A DNA stretch of 5,929 nt. Source: Prevotella sp. (GTDB lineage Bacteria > Bacteroidota > Bacteroidia > Bacteroidales > Dysgonomonadaceae). Of the stretch, positions 1-5,843 are shown in pieces. How positions within the stretch are numbered: position 1 is the stretch's first letter; each line of letters starts with the position of its first letter. The stretch is from the NCBI GenBank assembly GCA_031263965.1, contig JAISES010000149.1:1-5929 (forward strand), written 5' to 3'. Below the pieces are notes generated by a model, which did not search any database, was not told the origin of the DNA, and saw only the letters and a program-made list of their open reading frames with translations. The position numbers were made by a program, and so were the translations under genes.

Positions 1-1
1 A

Positions 2-70
2 TTATTATCTGCTTACCGAAAAACTAATCTAAAACCCGGTTTCGATACTTATGATCCGGTATCAAGATAA
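2..70 (+). CDS. Possible C-terminal end of an unidentified protein (partial)
   Basis: A reading frame is open from the window edge for 22 codons and stops with TAA at 68-70. Its last residues read NLKPGFDTYDPVSR, which looks like ordinary protein sequence rather than a random AT-rich translation. The other two + frames stop by base 30. I do not recognise the family, and 22 codons are too few to prove coding. If real, it is the gene upstream of the exosortase gene on the same strand. No convincing terminator follows it. Confidence 0.35.
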   Translation, partial: LLSAYRKTNLKPGFDTYDPVSR

Positions 71-175
71 CATTATAGATGAAATTTGTGCAAAGTAAAT
101 TAAAAAAACTTACTTAACCGTGTTTTTAAATAAAATGTCATATTTTTTTTACCTTAAAAAGGTTAATTATCCTTA

Positions 176-194
176 GAAACTGTTTGAATTTTAT
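176..194 (+). repeat. Left terminal inverted repeat of the MITE-like element
   Basis: Nineteen bases, GAAACTGTTTGAATTTTAT, match the reverse complement of 351-369 with no mismatch. The match breaks just inside at base 195. One further base outside pairs, but it belongs to the presumed TTA target duplication. Confidence 0.85.
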
Positions 195-279
195 CGAAAA
201 ATATCACTACAGGATCAGAAAAAGACTTCTTAGCAAATTTTTTATGCTCTTTTCAGCGTATTTTCACCTTTTTACTTTT

Positions 280-297
280 GGTTTAGCCCGCTAAACC
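280..297. repeat. Internal hairpin of the MITE-like element
   Basis: GGTTTAGC at 280-287 and GCTAAACC at 290-297 are perfect 8-bp arms around a CC centre. Pairing may continue imperfectly outward through the T-rich and A-rich flanks (about 265-279 with 298-312). It is the only G+C-containing strong fold in the element. It could act as a bidirectional terminator-like structure or simply be the fold typical of such elements. Only the symmetry is seen; the role is unknown. Confidence 0.6.
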
Positions 298-350
298 TGC
301 AAGCAAAAAGAAAAAAATCCATCTGAAAATATCTATAAAAAAAAATTGCT

Positions 351-369
351 ATAAAATTCAAACAGTTTC
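351..369 (-). repeat. Right terminal inverted repeat of the MITE-like element
   Basis: This is the exact reverse complement of 176-194. It ends ten bases before the -7 promoter box of the exosortase gene, so the usual position of a -33 box for that promoter falls inside this repeat. Confidence 0.85.
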
Positions 370-378
370 TTATTTTAA

Positions 379-386
379 TAACTTTG
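379..386 (+). promoter_or_regulatory. -7 promoter box for the exosortase gene
   Basis: TAACTTTG matches the Bacteroidetes primary-sigma -7 consensus TAnnTTTG perfectly and ends 17 bases before the ATG at 404. A start of transcription near 391-393 would leave a leader of about a dozen bases. No TTG or TTTG is found about 20 bases upstream, where the -33 box should be; that stretch is the right end of the MITE-like element. Confidence 0.6.
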
Positions 387-403
387 CGGTTTATACATAC
401 GTA

Positions 404-1096
404 ATGGGGATTAGAACCGGCCGGAACATAAGTAAATTATATAAAAAAGCAGAACCATTTAAAGACATTATCTGGTTCTTATCTTTATTCCTGATCTTCG
501 AATTTATATGGAAATTATGTGTCCATCAAGGTGAAGACGAAAGAACTCTTCTGGTATTAGGAAAAGATCTGACATCTTACACAGATGGAATATGCTTATG
601 GACAGCCGAATCGGTACATTGGCTTGTCCACGACCTGTTGGGATATAACGGCTTTTACATAAACGGAATAACACTCCGGTTCGAAGACTCCGTACCTATC
701 GATATTATATGGGGATGTACAGGTCTGAAACAGCTTTTTATGTTTGCATTCATCCTTATGTTCTATTTTGGCCCGAAAAAAAAGAAATATTGGTATATCC
801 CTGTGTCTCTGTCCATACTGGTACTGGTAAATATCCTCAGGCTATCCATAATATTCATTATTATAAAAGACCCGTTCCCTGAGTGGTTTATTTCATTCAA
901 TGAGTGGTATAACAACAGGACATGGAATAACTCGGCAGCCGGCTATCTGCAATTTTACAAAGATTGGTTTAATGTATTCCATCGCGACATATTTACCTGG
1001 ATATATTACGATGGAGTAATCTTTATTTTATGGTTGATCTGGGAAGAAAAAATACGAAGACCTTATTCGCAATTGAAACAATCAAATACTACCTGA
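404..1096 (+). CDS. Exosortase/archaeosortase family protein
   Basis: This 230-residue integral membrane protein resembles exosortases, cysteine transpeptidases that cut a C-terminal sorting signal (such as PEP-CTERM) at the outer face of the inner membrane. The three residues expected of the active site are present: Cys105 in WGCTGLKQ, Arg146 in NILRLS, and His193 in FHRDIF. Hydrophobic segments are seen at about 21-38, 106-123, 131-154 and 196-213, with a lysine-rich cytoplasmic-type loop (KKKK, 125-128) between two of them. It is short and lacks the extra C-terminal domain found in some EpsI-type exosortases. The ATG at 404 is the only start that keeps the first membrane segment, and it fits the -7 box at 379-386. 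The neighbouring glycosyltransferase gene points toward it from the other strand. No sorting-signal target protein is in the window, so the substrate is unknown. The family call is firm; the subtype is not assigned. Confidence 0.88.
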   Translation: MGIRTGRNISKLYKKAEPFKDIIWFLSLFLIFEFIWKLCVHQGEDERTLLVLGKDLTSYTDGICLWTAESVHWLVHDLLGYNGFYINGITLRFEDSVPIDIIWGCTGLKQLFMFAFILMFYFGPKKKKYWYIPVSLSILVLVNILRLSIIFIIIKDPFPEWFISFNEWYNNRTWNNSAAGYLQFYKDWFNVFHRDIFTWIYYDGVIFILWLIWEEKIRRPYSQLKQSNTT

Positions 1097-1111
1097 AAGG
1101 CATGATTCATT

Positions 1112-2281
1112 TTACTTTATAACTTTGGTTAAGCCATGATAACGAGTCTTGAACCTAATATTATAGTATGGTTCCAGAAAATCAAGCAACGGCAGGGAAA
1201 AGATAAATTTTCCGGAATTAAAATACTTTGCGGATTTTGTTAATACAACATATTGGATGCATAAACGAAGTAAAAAAAAGAATACGGTTATTCCCAGCAA
1301 AGCCCAATGCTGAAAAACAGCGCTATATGCAGTAAGCCCAATAAACAATAAGTAAAAAATACTTCTGGAGAAACTTTCGATACCGAATATCACCGGCGCT
1401 TTGTCCCTTAAGTAGGTTTTAGACAGGGAATATGATCTTTTTATCTGTTTCCATAGCGAGAACTCCTGCATTCCGGTTTCGATAAAACTATCTTGCGACA
1501 ACGACACAGTAGTGTTATTCTTTGTTATCATTTCATTTATCAGTATTTCCTCGGCCGTTTCTAAATGTAAATTAGATGCAAACCCTTTATTATCAAAAAA
1601 TAAATGCTTACGAAATGCTATATTACGTAAAGTACCTACGTAGGGGTATCCTTTTATCGCTCTCGAGAGGTATTGCATACTGAAAATATGGTTATCAAAA
1701 CGAGCCATGCGATTATAGAACCGGTTGGTCTTTTGATAAAAAGAGTACCCTAACACCACTTCTTTATTTTCCGAAAAATCCTTTACCAGAGTACTTATCC
1801 ATTTGCCGGATACTGGTTTGCAATATGGTTGGGTAAATAACAGTATATCTCCTTTCGAGGCTTTGACACCCAGTGTAAGAGCCAATTTATACCGGCTCAA
1901 CATCTTGTCATTGGAATAGGGCAGATATGTGTGGTATAAGTTAGGATGATTTAATTCCAGTGATGTCAGCAGCACATCGCTTTCATCTGTTGATCCATTG
2001 TTTACAACAATAACTTCGAAATCGGGATAATCCTGGTTAAGTATTGCCGGCAGATTTTCCGTCAATGAATCTACTTCGTTTTCTGAAACAATAATAACTG
2101 ACACTTTTGGTTTCGGCTGATCCGGAAGCTCTTCGCCTGAGTCGGGATTTTTCACATAAGAGTATGGCCCCCTGTAATAATTGAAATAATAAAACAACTG
2201 GATAAGAAACAAGAATACGAACAACAATATTCCAATCAGTTCTATTATATCGAATGTAAAATAAGATAAGATCTGCTCCAC
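1112..2281 (-). CDS. Membrane-anchored family 2 glycosyltransferase
   Basis: This 389-residue protein has an N-terminal membrane helix (about 13-33), a GT-A type GT2 domain (about 58-270) and a C-terminal hydrophobic region with helices near 305-323 and 326-347. The GT2 signature is clear: VSVIIVSENEVDSL at 60-73, then LNQDYPDFEVIVVNNGSTDE at 81-100, the nucleotide-sugar binding part. Where most relatives have a DxD metal-binding motif, this protein reads LLFTQPYCKP (147-156), so the acidic pair is absent. WKQIKRSYS at 277-285 sits where processive relatives carry a QxxRW-like motif. It probably transfers a sugar to a lipid-linked or surface glycan at the inner membrane; donor and acceptor are unknown. 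Translation seems to start at GTG (2279-2281): an in-frame TAA lies five codons upstream and no ATG lies between. It is 75 bp downstream of lysA on the same strand, with a terminator-like hairpin between them. Confidence 0.87.
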   Translation of the reverse strand: MEQILSYFTFDIIELIGILLFVFLFLIQLFYYFNYYRGPYSYVKNPDSGEELPDQPKPKVSVIIVSENEVDSLTENLPAILNQDYPDFEVIVVNNGSTDESDVLLTSLELNHPNLYHTYLPYSNDKMLSRYKLALTLGVKASKGDILLFTQPYCKPVSGKWISTLVKDFSENKEVVLGYSFYQKTNRFYNRMARFDNHIFSMQYLSRAIKGYPYVGTLRNIAFRKHLFFDNKGFASNLHLETAEEILINEMITKNNTTVSLSQDSFIETGMQEFSLWKQIKRSYSLSKTYLRDKAPVIFGIESFSRSIFYLLFIGLTAYSAVFQHWALLGITVFFFLLRLCIQYVVLTKSAKYFNSGKFIFSLPLLDFLEPYYNIRFKTRYHGLTKVIK

Positions 2282-2303
2282 TATTTCTATTGATTAATAA
2301 TGC

Positions 2304-2338
2304 AAAAAGACAAGAGCCATATATTAATACGACTCTCG
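2304..2338 (-). terminator. Rho-independent terminator-like hairpin after lysA
   Basis: Read on the - strand, CGAGAGTC (2338-2331) pairs with GGCTCTTG (2318-2311) as an 8-bp stem with two G-T pairs around a 12-base AT-rich loop. It is followed directly by the T-rich tract TCTTTTT (2310-2304). It begins 18 bases after the lysA stop codon, the right place to end the lysC-lysA transcript. The stem is modest, so read-through into the glycosyltransferase gene is possible. Confidence 0.6.
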
Positions 2339-2356
2339 CTTTATTTAATTCGTAAA

Positions 2357-3514
2357 CTATATTTTATCTGAGAAATATCCTTTTGGCAACTCCCTGCAAT
2401 TATACTGGGAAGCCATTATTTCTCCGTATGCTCCGGCTGAACGCAATACCAGCAGGTCTCCTCTTTCTGTTTCGTTCAATTCGTAATCCTTCGCAAAGAA
2501 GTCGGATGACTCACATATAGGGCCAACAACATCGTACTTCTTTACAGGGAGATCCGAAGTTATATTTTCTATTTTGTGATACGCCTGATACAATGCAGGA
2601 CGAATAAGATCTGTCATGCCGGCATCGGCAATCACAAAGGATTTACTTTCTCCATGCTTAACGTAAATTGTTTTTGTTACCAAAGACCCGCATTGTGCAA
2701 CAATAGCGCGTCCTAATTCAAAGTGGGCTGTTTGTCCGCTTCTCAGTTTAAGCTGCTTACTAAATAACTCAAAATATTCTTGAAAACCGGCAATCGGATT
2801 TCTATTCGGGTTTTCGTAATCAATGCCTAATCCCCCCCCCAGGTTTATATGCTCCAGCTTAACACCTTTTTCTTCAAAGAAATCCTGCAATTCATTTACT
2901 CTAGCGCACAATTGTCCAAAGATATGAACATCTTCAATCTGAGAACCAATATGAAAATGAATTCCTGTCAGATTAATATTTTTTAAAGATTTCAATGCAT
3001 CTAATACATTATCAAGATGAGCCATACTGATACCAAATTTATTTTCATTCAATCCGGTAGTAATATATTCATGGGTATGTGCATCGACATTCGGATTTAT
3101 GCGGAGGGCAACTTGGACTGTCTTACCCTTTTTAGCCGCAAGCTCATTGATTACCTCCAATTCCGGCAGCGATTCCACATTAAAACAGAATATATTAAGA
3201 TCTAAAGCAAGTATTATTTCTTTGTCTGTTTTACCTACTCCTGCAAACACTATCTTAGATGCAGGAAATCCGGCATTCACTGCGGCTTTCACTTCATTTC
3301 CGCTCACACAATCAGCGCCAAATCCTTCGGAAGCAATGAGTTCCAGTATACGGCGGTTGGCATTTGCCTTTACTGCATAATGCTGGATAAATCCATATTT
3401 TTTAGTCTCTTCTTTTACGATTTTAAGTGTCTTCTTTAATAATTCAATATCGTAATAATAGAAAGGTGTCTCTATACCTTTTAGTTTATCAACAGGAAAA
3501 TTTCCTTTTATCAT
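2357..3514 (-). CDS. lysA: Diaminopimelate decarboxylase
   Basis: This cytoplasmic PLP enzyme converts meso-diaminopimelate to L-lysine and CO2, the last step of lysine synthesis. At 385 residues it has about the usual length for Bacteroidales LysA. It shows the alanine-racemase-like barrel followed by the C-terminal beta domain. Visible motifs are YAVKAN with the PLP lysine Lys49, HFHIGSQ at 186-192, the phosphate-binding loop GGGLG at 226-230, FELGRA at 265-270, GPICESSDFF with the active-site Cys334 at 331-340, and GAYG at 361-364. The ATG at 3514 places the N-terminus normally and lies 14 bases after the lysC stop, so the two genes are almost certainly one transcript. No clear Shine-Dalgarno is present, as is usual in this phylum. 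The codons for the glycine loop contain an uninterrupted run of nine G (nine C at 2832-2840 on the + strand). Confidence 0.96.
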   Translation of the reverse strand: MIKGNFPVDKLKGIETPFYYYDIELLKKTLKIVKEETKKYGFIQHYAVKANANRRILELIASEGFGADCVSGNEVKAAVNAGFPASKIVFAGVGKTDKEIILALDLNIFCFNVESLPELEVINELAAKKGKTVQVALRINPNVDAHTHEYITTGLNENKFGISMAHLDNVLDALKSLKNINLTGIHFHIGSQIEDVHIFGQLCARVNELQDFFEEKGVKLEHINLGGGLGIDYENPNRNPIAGFQEYFELFSKQLKLRSGQTAHFELGRAIVAQCGSLVTKTIYVKHGESKSFVIADAGMTDLIRPALYQAYHKIENITSDLPVKKYDVVGPICESSDFFAKDYELNETERGDLLVLRSAGAYGEIMASQYNCRELPKGYFSDKI

Positions 3515-3528
3515 CTGAAATTCTAAGA

Positions 3529-4842
3529 TTAATTAAACAATTTATCATTTAATATTTGAAGTGTTCTCTCTTTATCTTTTTTATTTATCAAAAACGAAAA
3601 ATTATATTTACTGCCTCCATAAGACAGCATTCTCACAGGAATACCATTCATCGATCCCAATATATTCGCAGCAAATCCGGTATGCTCCGACTCCAGGTCG
3701 CCTATAACGGATACTATAACCATATCTTTATCTACAGATACAGTCCCGTATTTTTTCAAATCATCTACTATATATTCCAGATTCTTATCTTCATCTATGG
3801 TCAGCGAAAAGCCTATTTCAGATGTCGCCAACATATCGATAGAAGTCTGGTAATTTTCGAAAACTTCTGTTACCCTGCGTAAAAAGCCATGAGCGAGCAG
3901 CATTCTACCCGACTTTATCTTTATAGCAGTAATATTATCCCTCGCTCCTACGGCCTTTATAACTCCTTCTTCTGTTTTATTAGAAATAACAGTCCCGTTT
4001 GCTTCCGGATATTCGGTATTCTTCAGGCAAACCGGAATATCCGCCAGTTTGGCAGGTAAAATACTTGATGGATGCAAAACCTTAGTCCCGAAATAAGCCA
4101 GTTCGGCTGCTTCATCAAAGTTTAACTGACGAATAGGGGTTGTATTCTTCACATACTGCGGATTATTATTCTGCATTGCAAAAACATCGGCCCATATCTG
4201 AATTTCTGAGGCATTTACCGCTGCACCTATCAGCGCCGCGCTAAAATCACTTCCTCCTTTACGCAGGTCATCTATTTCTCCGTAAGCATTCCGGCAAATA
4301 TAACCTTGAGTTATGTATAAATCAGCATCCTTCGAAGCTTCCAGTAATATATTCAGTTTATCTTTTATATATGACGGATCAGGAGCTGAATTTTTATCGG
4401 TCCTCATAAAATCCAAAGCCGGAATCAGAACTGCCTTAACTCCCTTTGCCAATAAAAAGAGATGGAACAGTTCGGTACTGATAAGCTCACCCTGAGCCAT
4501 TACAACACGTTCTTCAAATAAAGTAAACAGGTCTTTAGTGAAAGATCGTACATAATCGAATTTGCCGGACACAACAGCTCTGGCTTTTTCTTGAAATTCT
4601 TCCTTATCGAAAAGTGTAGAAACCAATCCTGAATAGTGCTTTTCGAGTTTGTTGATAATCTCCGTAGCGCCTTCCTGGTTTTTCTTATAAAGGTAATCGG
4701 AGATTTCAGCTAAAGACTCGGCTGTACCACTCATCGAAGACAGGACTATAATATTATTATGTTCCTTTGTTACAATTGCAGCTACCTCCCTCATCTTATC
4801 GGCTGTAGCTATCGATGCACTACCAAATTTCAGAACTTTCAT
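3529..4842 (-). CDS. lysC: Monofunctional aspartate kinase
   Basis: This enzyme phosphorylates L-aspartate to aspartyl-phosphate, the entry step to diaminopimelate, lysine, threonine and methionine. The 437 residues comprise an amino-acid-kinase domain (1 to about 285) and two ACT domains (about 300-370 and 375-437), the usual seat of feedback inhibition by an end product. Motifs include KFGSAS (5-10), FEERVVMAQGELIST (109-123), the glycine-rich RKGGSDFSAALIG (194-206), IWADVFAMQNNNPQYV (216-231) and ELAYFGTKVLHP (247-258). There is no homoserine dehydrogenase domain, so it is not a ThrA-type fusion. The first motif normally reads KFGGTS; here Gly-Thr is replaced by Ser-Ala. The ATG at 4842 gives the canonical MKVLKFG start. 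It is first in the operon with lysA, and no lysine riboswitch is seen in its short leader, so control is probably allosteric. Confidence 0.95.
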   Translation of the reverse strand: MKVLKFGSASIATADKMREVAAIVTKEHNNIIVLSSMSGTAESLAEISDYLYKKNQEGATEIINKLEKHYSGLVSTLFDKEEFQEKARAVVSGKFDYVRSFTKDLFTLFEERVVMAQGELISTELFHLFLLAKGVKAVLIPALDFMRTDKNSAPDPSYIKDKLNILLEASKDADLYITQGYICRNAYGEIDDLRKGGSDFSAALIGAAVNASEIQIWADVFAMQNNNPQYVKNTTPIRQLNFDEAAELAYFGTKVLHPSSILPAKLADIPVCLKNTEYPEANGTVISNKTEEGVIKAVGARDNITAIKIKSGRMLLAHGFLRRVTEVFENYQTSIDMLATSEIGFSLTIDEDKNLEYIVDDLKKYGTVSVDKDMVIVSVIGDLESEHTGFAANILGSMNGIPVRMLSYGGSKYNFSFLINKKDKERTLQILNDKLFN

Positions 4843-4879
4843 TTTAACACCGTTTTATGTAATTGCTGTAACCAAGATG

Positions 4880-4887
4880 CAAAAGTA
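4880..4887 (-). promoter_or_regulatory. -7 promoter box for the lysC-lysA operon
   Basis: On the - strand the bases read TACTTTTG, a perfect TAnnTTTG box, 37 bases upstream of the lysC ATG. Transcription would start near 4873-4875, giving a leader of about 30 bases, too short for a riboswitch. No good TTG -33 box is seen upstream. Instead the near-palindrome TCTGATTTCAGA (4903-4914) lies there, which could be an operator; that role is speculative. Confidence 0.6.
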
Positions 4888-4989
4888 CAAAAATTTTCGA
4901 GCTCTGATTTCAGATTCATATATATATTCAAGGCAAACGCATGAAAAAAGCCTTACACAGCGATCTTAAAAAACATCAAAGCGTTTGAA

Positions 4990-5005
4990 TATTAATCGAT
5001 TAATA
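4990..5005. repeat. 16-bp perfect palindrome upstream of the transposase remnant
   Basis: TATTAATCGATTAATA is its own reverse complement. It lies in the 221-bp divergent gap between lysC and the transposase remnant, just left of the candidate transposase promoter. It may be an operator for either direction or part of the left end of the insertion sequence, whose exact boundary I cannot place. AT-rich DNA makes such palindromes more common, so the role is open. Confidence 0.5.
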
Positions 5006-5029
5006 GTTGCGCAGGTCGGTTAATAGTTG
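5000..5029 (+). repeat. Direct repeat TTAATAGTTG, two copies 20 bp apart
   Basis: TTAATAGTTG occurs exactly at 5000-5009 and 5020-5029, separated by CGCAGGTCGG. The 20-bp spacing is about two helical turns, as for paired binding sites on one DNA face. The first copy contains the TTG of the candidate -33 box and the second abuts the -7 box, so a protein bound here would overlap the promoter. Confidence 0.55.
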
Positions 5030-5037
5030 TATATTTA
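5007..5037 (+). promoter_or_regulatory. Candidate promoter of the ISAs1-type transposase
   Basis: TTG at 5007-5009 and TATATTTA at 5030-5037 (seven of the eight positions of TAnnTTTG, counting the two free ones) are separated by 20 bases, the usual Bacteroidetes spacing. The transcript would start near 5042-5045, about 20 bases before the ATG at 5064. Confidence 0.5.
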
Positions 5038-5065
5038 TCTGATAATCAAAACAATATTATCAGAT
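5037..5065 (+). promoter_or_regulatory. Hairpin covering the transposase start codon
   Basis: ATCTGATAAT (5037-5046) and ATTATCAGAT (5056-5065) are perfect 10-bp inverted arms around a 9-base loop. The right arm runs into the first two bases of the ATG. In an RNA that starts further upstream the start codon would be partly paired. In an RNA from the adjacent promoter, starting near 5043, most of the left arm would be missing. That layout resembles the known protection of IS10 and IS50 against read-through transcription. The symmetry is seen; the function is inferred. Confidence 0.55.
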
Positions 5066-5843
5066 GAATCTATTAGATTTTGCAAATAGTATTCCTGATT
5101 TTCGTCAGGAATTGAAAATACAACATCAAGCCAGTGATATTATATTTATAACAGTAGCGGCTGTTATCTGTGGAGCTCAGGATTGGGAAGACATCGAATA
5201 TTTTGGGCATGCAAGGAGGATTTCTTTCGTCAATACCTGCTTTTACCCAATGGGATTCCTTCCCATGATACTTTCAATCGTTTTTTTTCAACCTTAATCC
5301 TAAAGTCCTGGAAGTAGAGTTTCGTTCATGGGTTAAAGCCATTTGTAATCAAGAGTCTAATTTAATATCTGTTGATGGCAAGACAATCCGGGGAGCAAAA
5401 GTGGGTTCCAAGAGTGTTTTTCATATGGTTAGTGCATTCTGTCACGCCCATGGCGTAAGTTTAGCCCAGATAAGGACACAGCAGAAGTCGAATGAAATAA
5501 CGGCAATTCCCGAATTACTGAGAGTCTTAGACTTAGAGGGGTGTATTGTCAGCATTGATGCTATGGGTTGTCAGGAAGATATCGCCAATCAAATCGCGGA
5601 ACAGAAAGGATATTATATTTTAGCAGTAAAAAATAATCAGCCATCACTCTTTGAGTCTCTCGAGGATACATTCAAGCTGCAGCAGCGTAAAGATGTTTCT
5701 CTGAGTGAAGAATTGGACTTTGGGCATGGCAGAATAGAAAACCGTACTTGTTTTATCTCCACTGATTTACAATACATTGACAGGTAAAAATGGAAAGATG
5801 GTAAAACCTTAATTATACTCAAAAAGAAACGGATTGCGAATTA
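5064..5843 (+). pseudogene. Decayed ISAs1-family (H-repeat-like) transposase
   Basis: Three reading frames joined by two -1 shifts rebuild one ISAs1-type DDE transposase. The first part (from ATG 5064) reads MNLLDFANSIPDFR, then AAVICGAQDWEDIEYFG. One lost base near 5213 moves the frame to EDFFRQYLLLPNGIPSHDTF. Another, in the T8 run at 5281-5288, moves it to NPKVLEVEFRSWV. The rest holds LISVDGKTIRG with the first catalytic Asp (codon 5374-5376), QKSNEITAIPELLRVLDLEG, then SIDAMGCQ with the second Asp (5557-5559), ILAVKNNQP and FGHGRIENRT. An in-frame TAA at 5785-5787 follows about 241 rebuilt residues. Family-like residues (KWKDGKTLI) continue past it until a second stop at 5842-5844. The C-terminal part with the catalytic Glu is absent, so no active transposase can be made. 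No right terminal repeat is present, and the left end of the element cannot be fixed. Confidence 0.88.

Larger units (their letters stand above)
176..369. mobile_element. MITE-like non-autonomous element, 194 bp
   Basis: The element is bounded by 19-bp perfect terminal inverted repeats, GAAACTGTTTGAATTTTAT at 176-194 and its exact reverse complement at 351-369. TTA flanks it on both sides (173-175 and 370-372), consistent with a 3-bp target duplication. It holds no open reading frame of note. Inside are a strong hairpin at 280-297 and weaker pairing between TATTTTCA at 259-266 and TGAAAATA at 324-331. Size, perfect ends, flanking triplet and lack of coding capacity are what a miniature inverted-repeat transposable element should show. 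A TNA-type duplication is known for part of the IS5 family (the IS1031 group), so an IS5-type transposase could be the mobiliser; that is inference. Together with its flanks it accounts for the stretch of more than 300 bases without a gene before 404. The rest of that stretch (71-172) is AT-rich with nothing recognisable. Confidence 0.75.

Noticed and set aside
79..117. A 12-codon ORF (MKFVQSKLKKLT) before the MITE-like element
   Set aside because: It is too short and lysine-rich as expected from AT-rich DNA, with no promoter or context supporting a leader peptide.
151..163. ACCTT-AAA-AAGGT hairpin as a terminator for the left-edge gene
   Set aside because: The stem has only 5 bp, and the T-run precedes it rather than following it on the + strand; on the - strand no gene would use it.
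3017..3380. Two + strand reading frames (3017-3205 and 3099-3380) inside lysA
   Set aside because: They lie antisense to a fully conserved lysA reading frame, have no recognisable domains, and look like shadow frames.
3556..3882. A 108-codon + strand frame inside lysC
   Set aside because: It is antisense to the conserved ACT domains of LysC, with composition typical of a reverse-strand shadow.
4843..4930. Lysine riboswitch or leader-peptide attenuator before lysC
   Set aside because: The predicted leader is only about 30 bases, far too short for the L-box fold, and no lysine-rich mini-ORF is present.
4930..4954. AAGGC...GCCTT inverted repeat in the lysC upstream region
   Set aside because: It is a 5-bp stem with a 15-base loop, no T-tract and no obvious relation to either gene; chance is sufficient.
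5637..5822. A 61-codon - strand frame over the transposase remnant
   Set aside because: It is antisense to clear ISAs1 homology and shows no protein-like motif.
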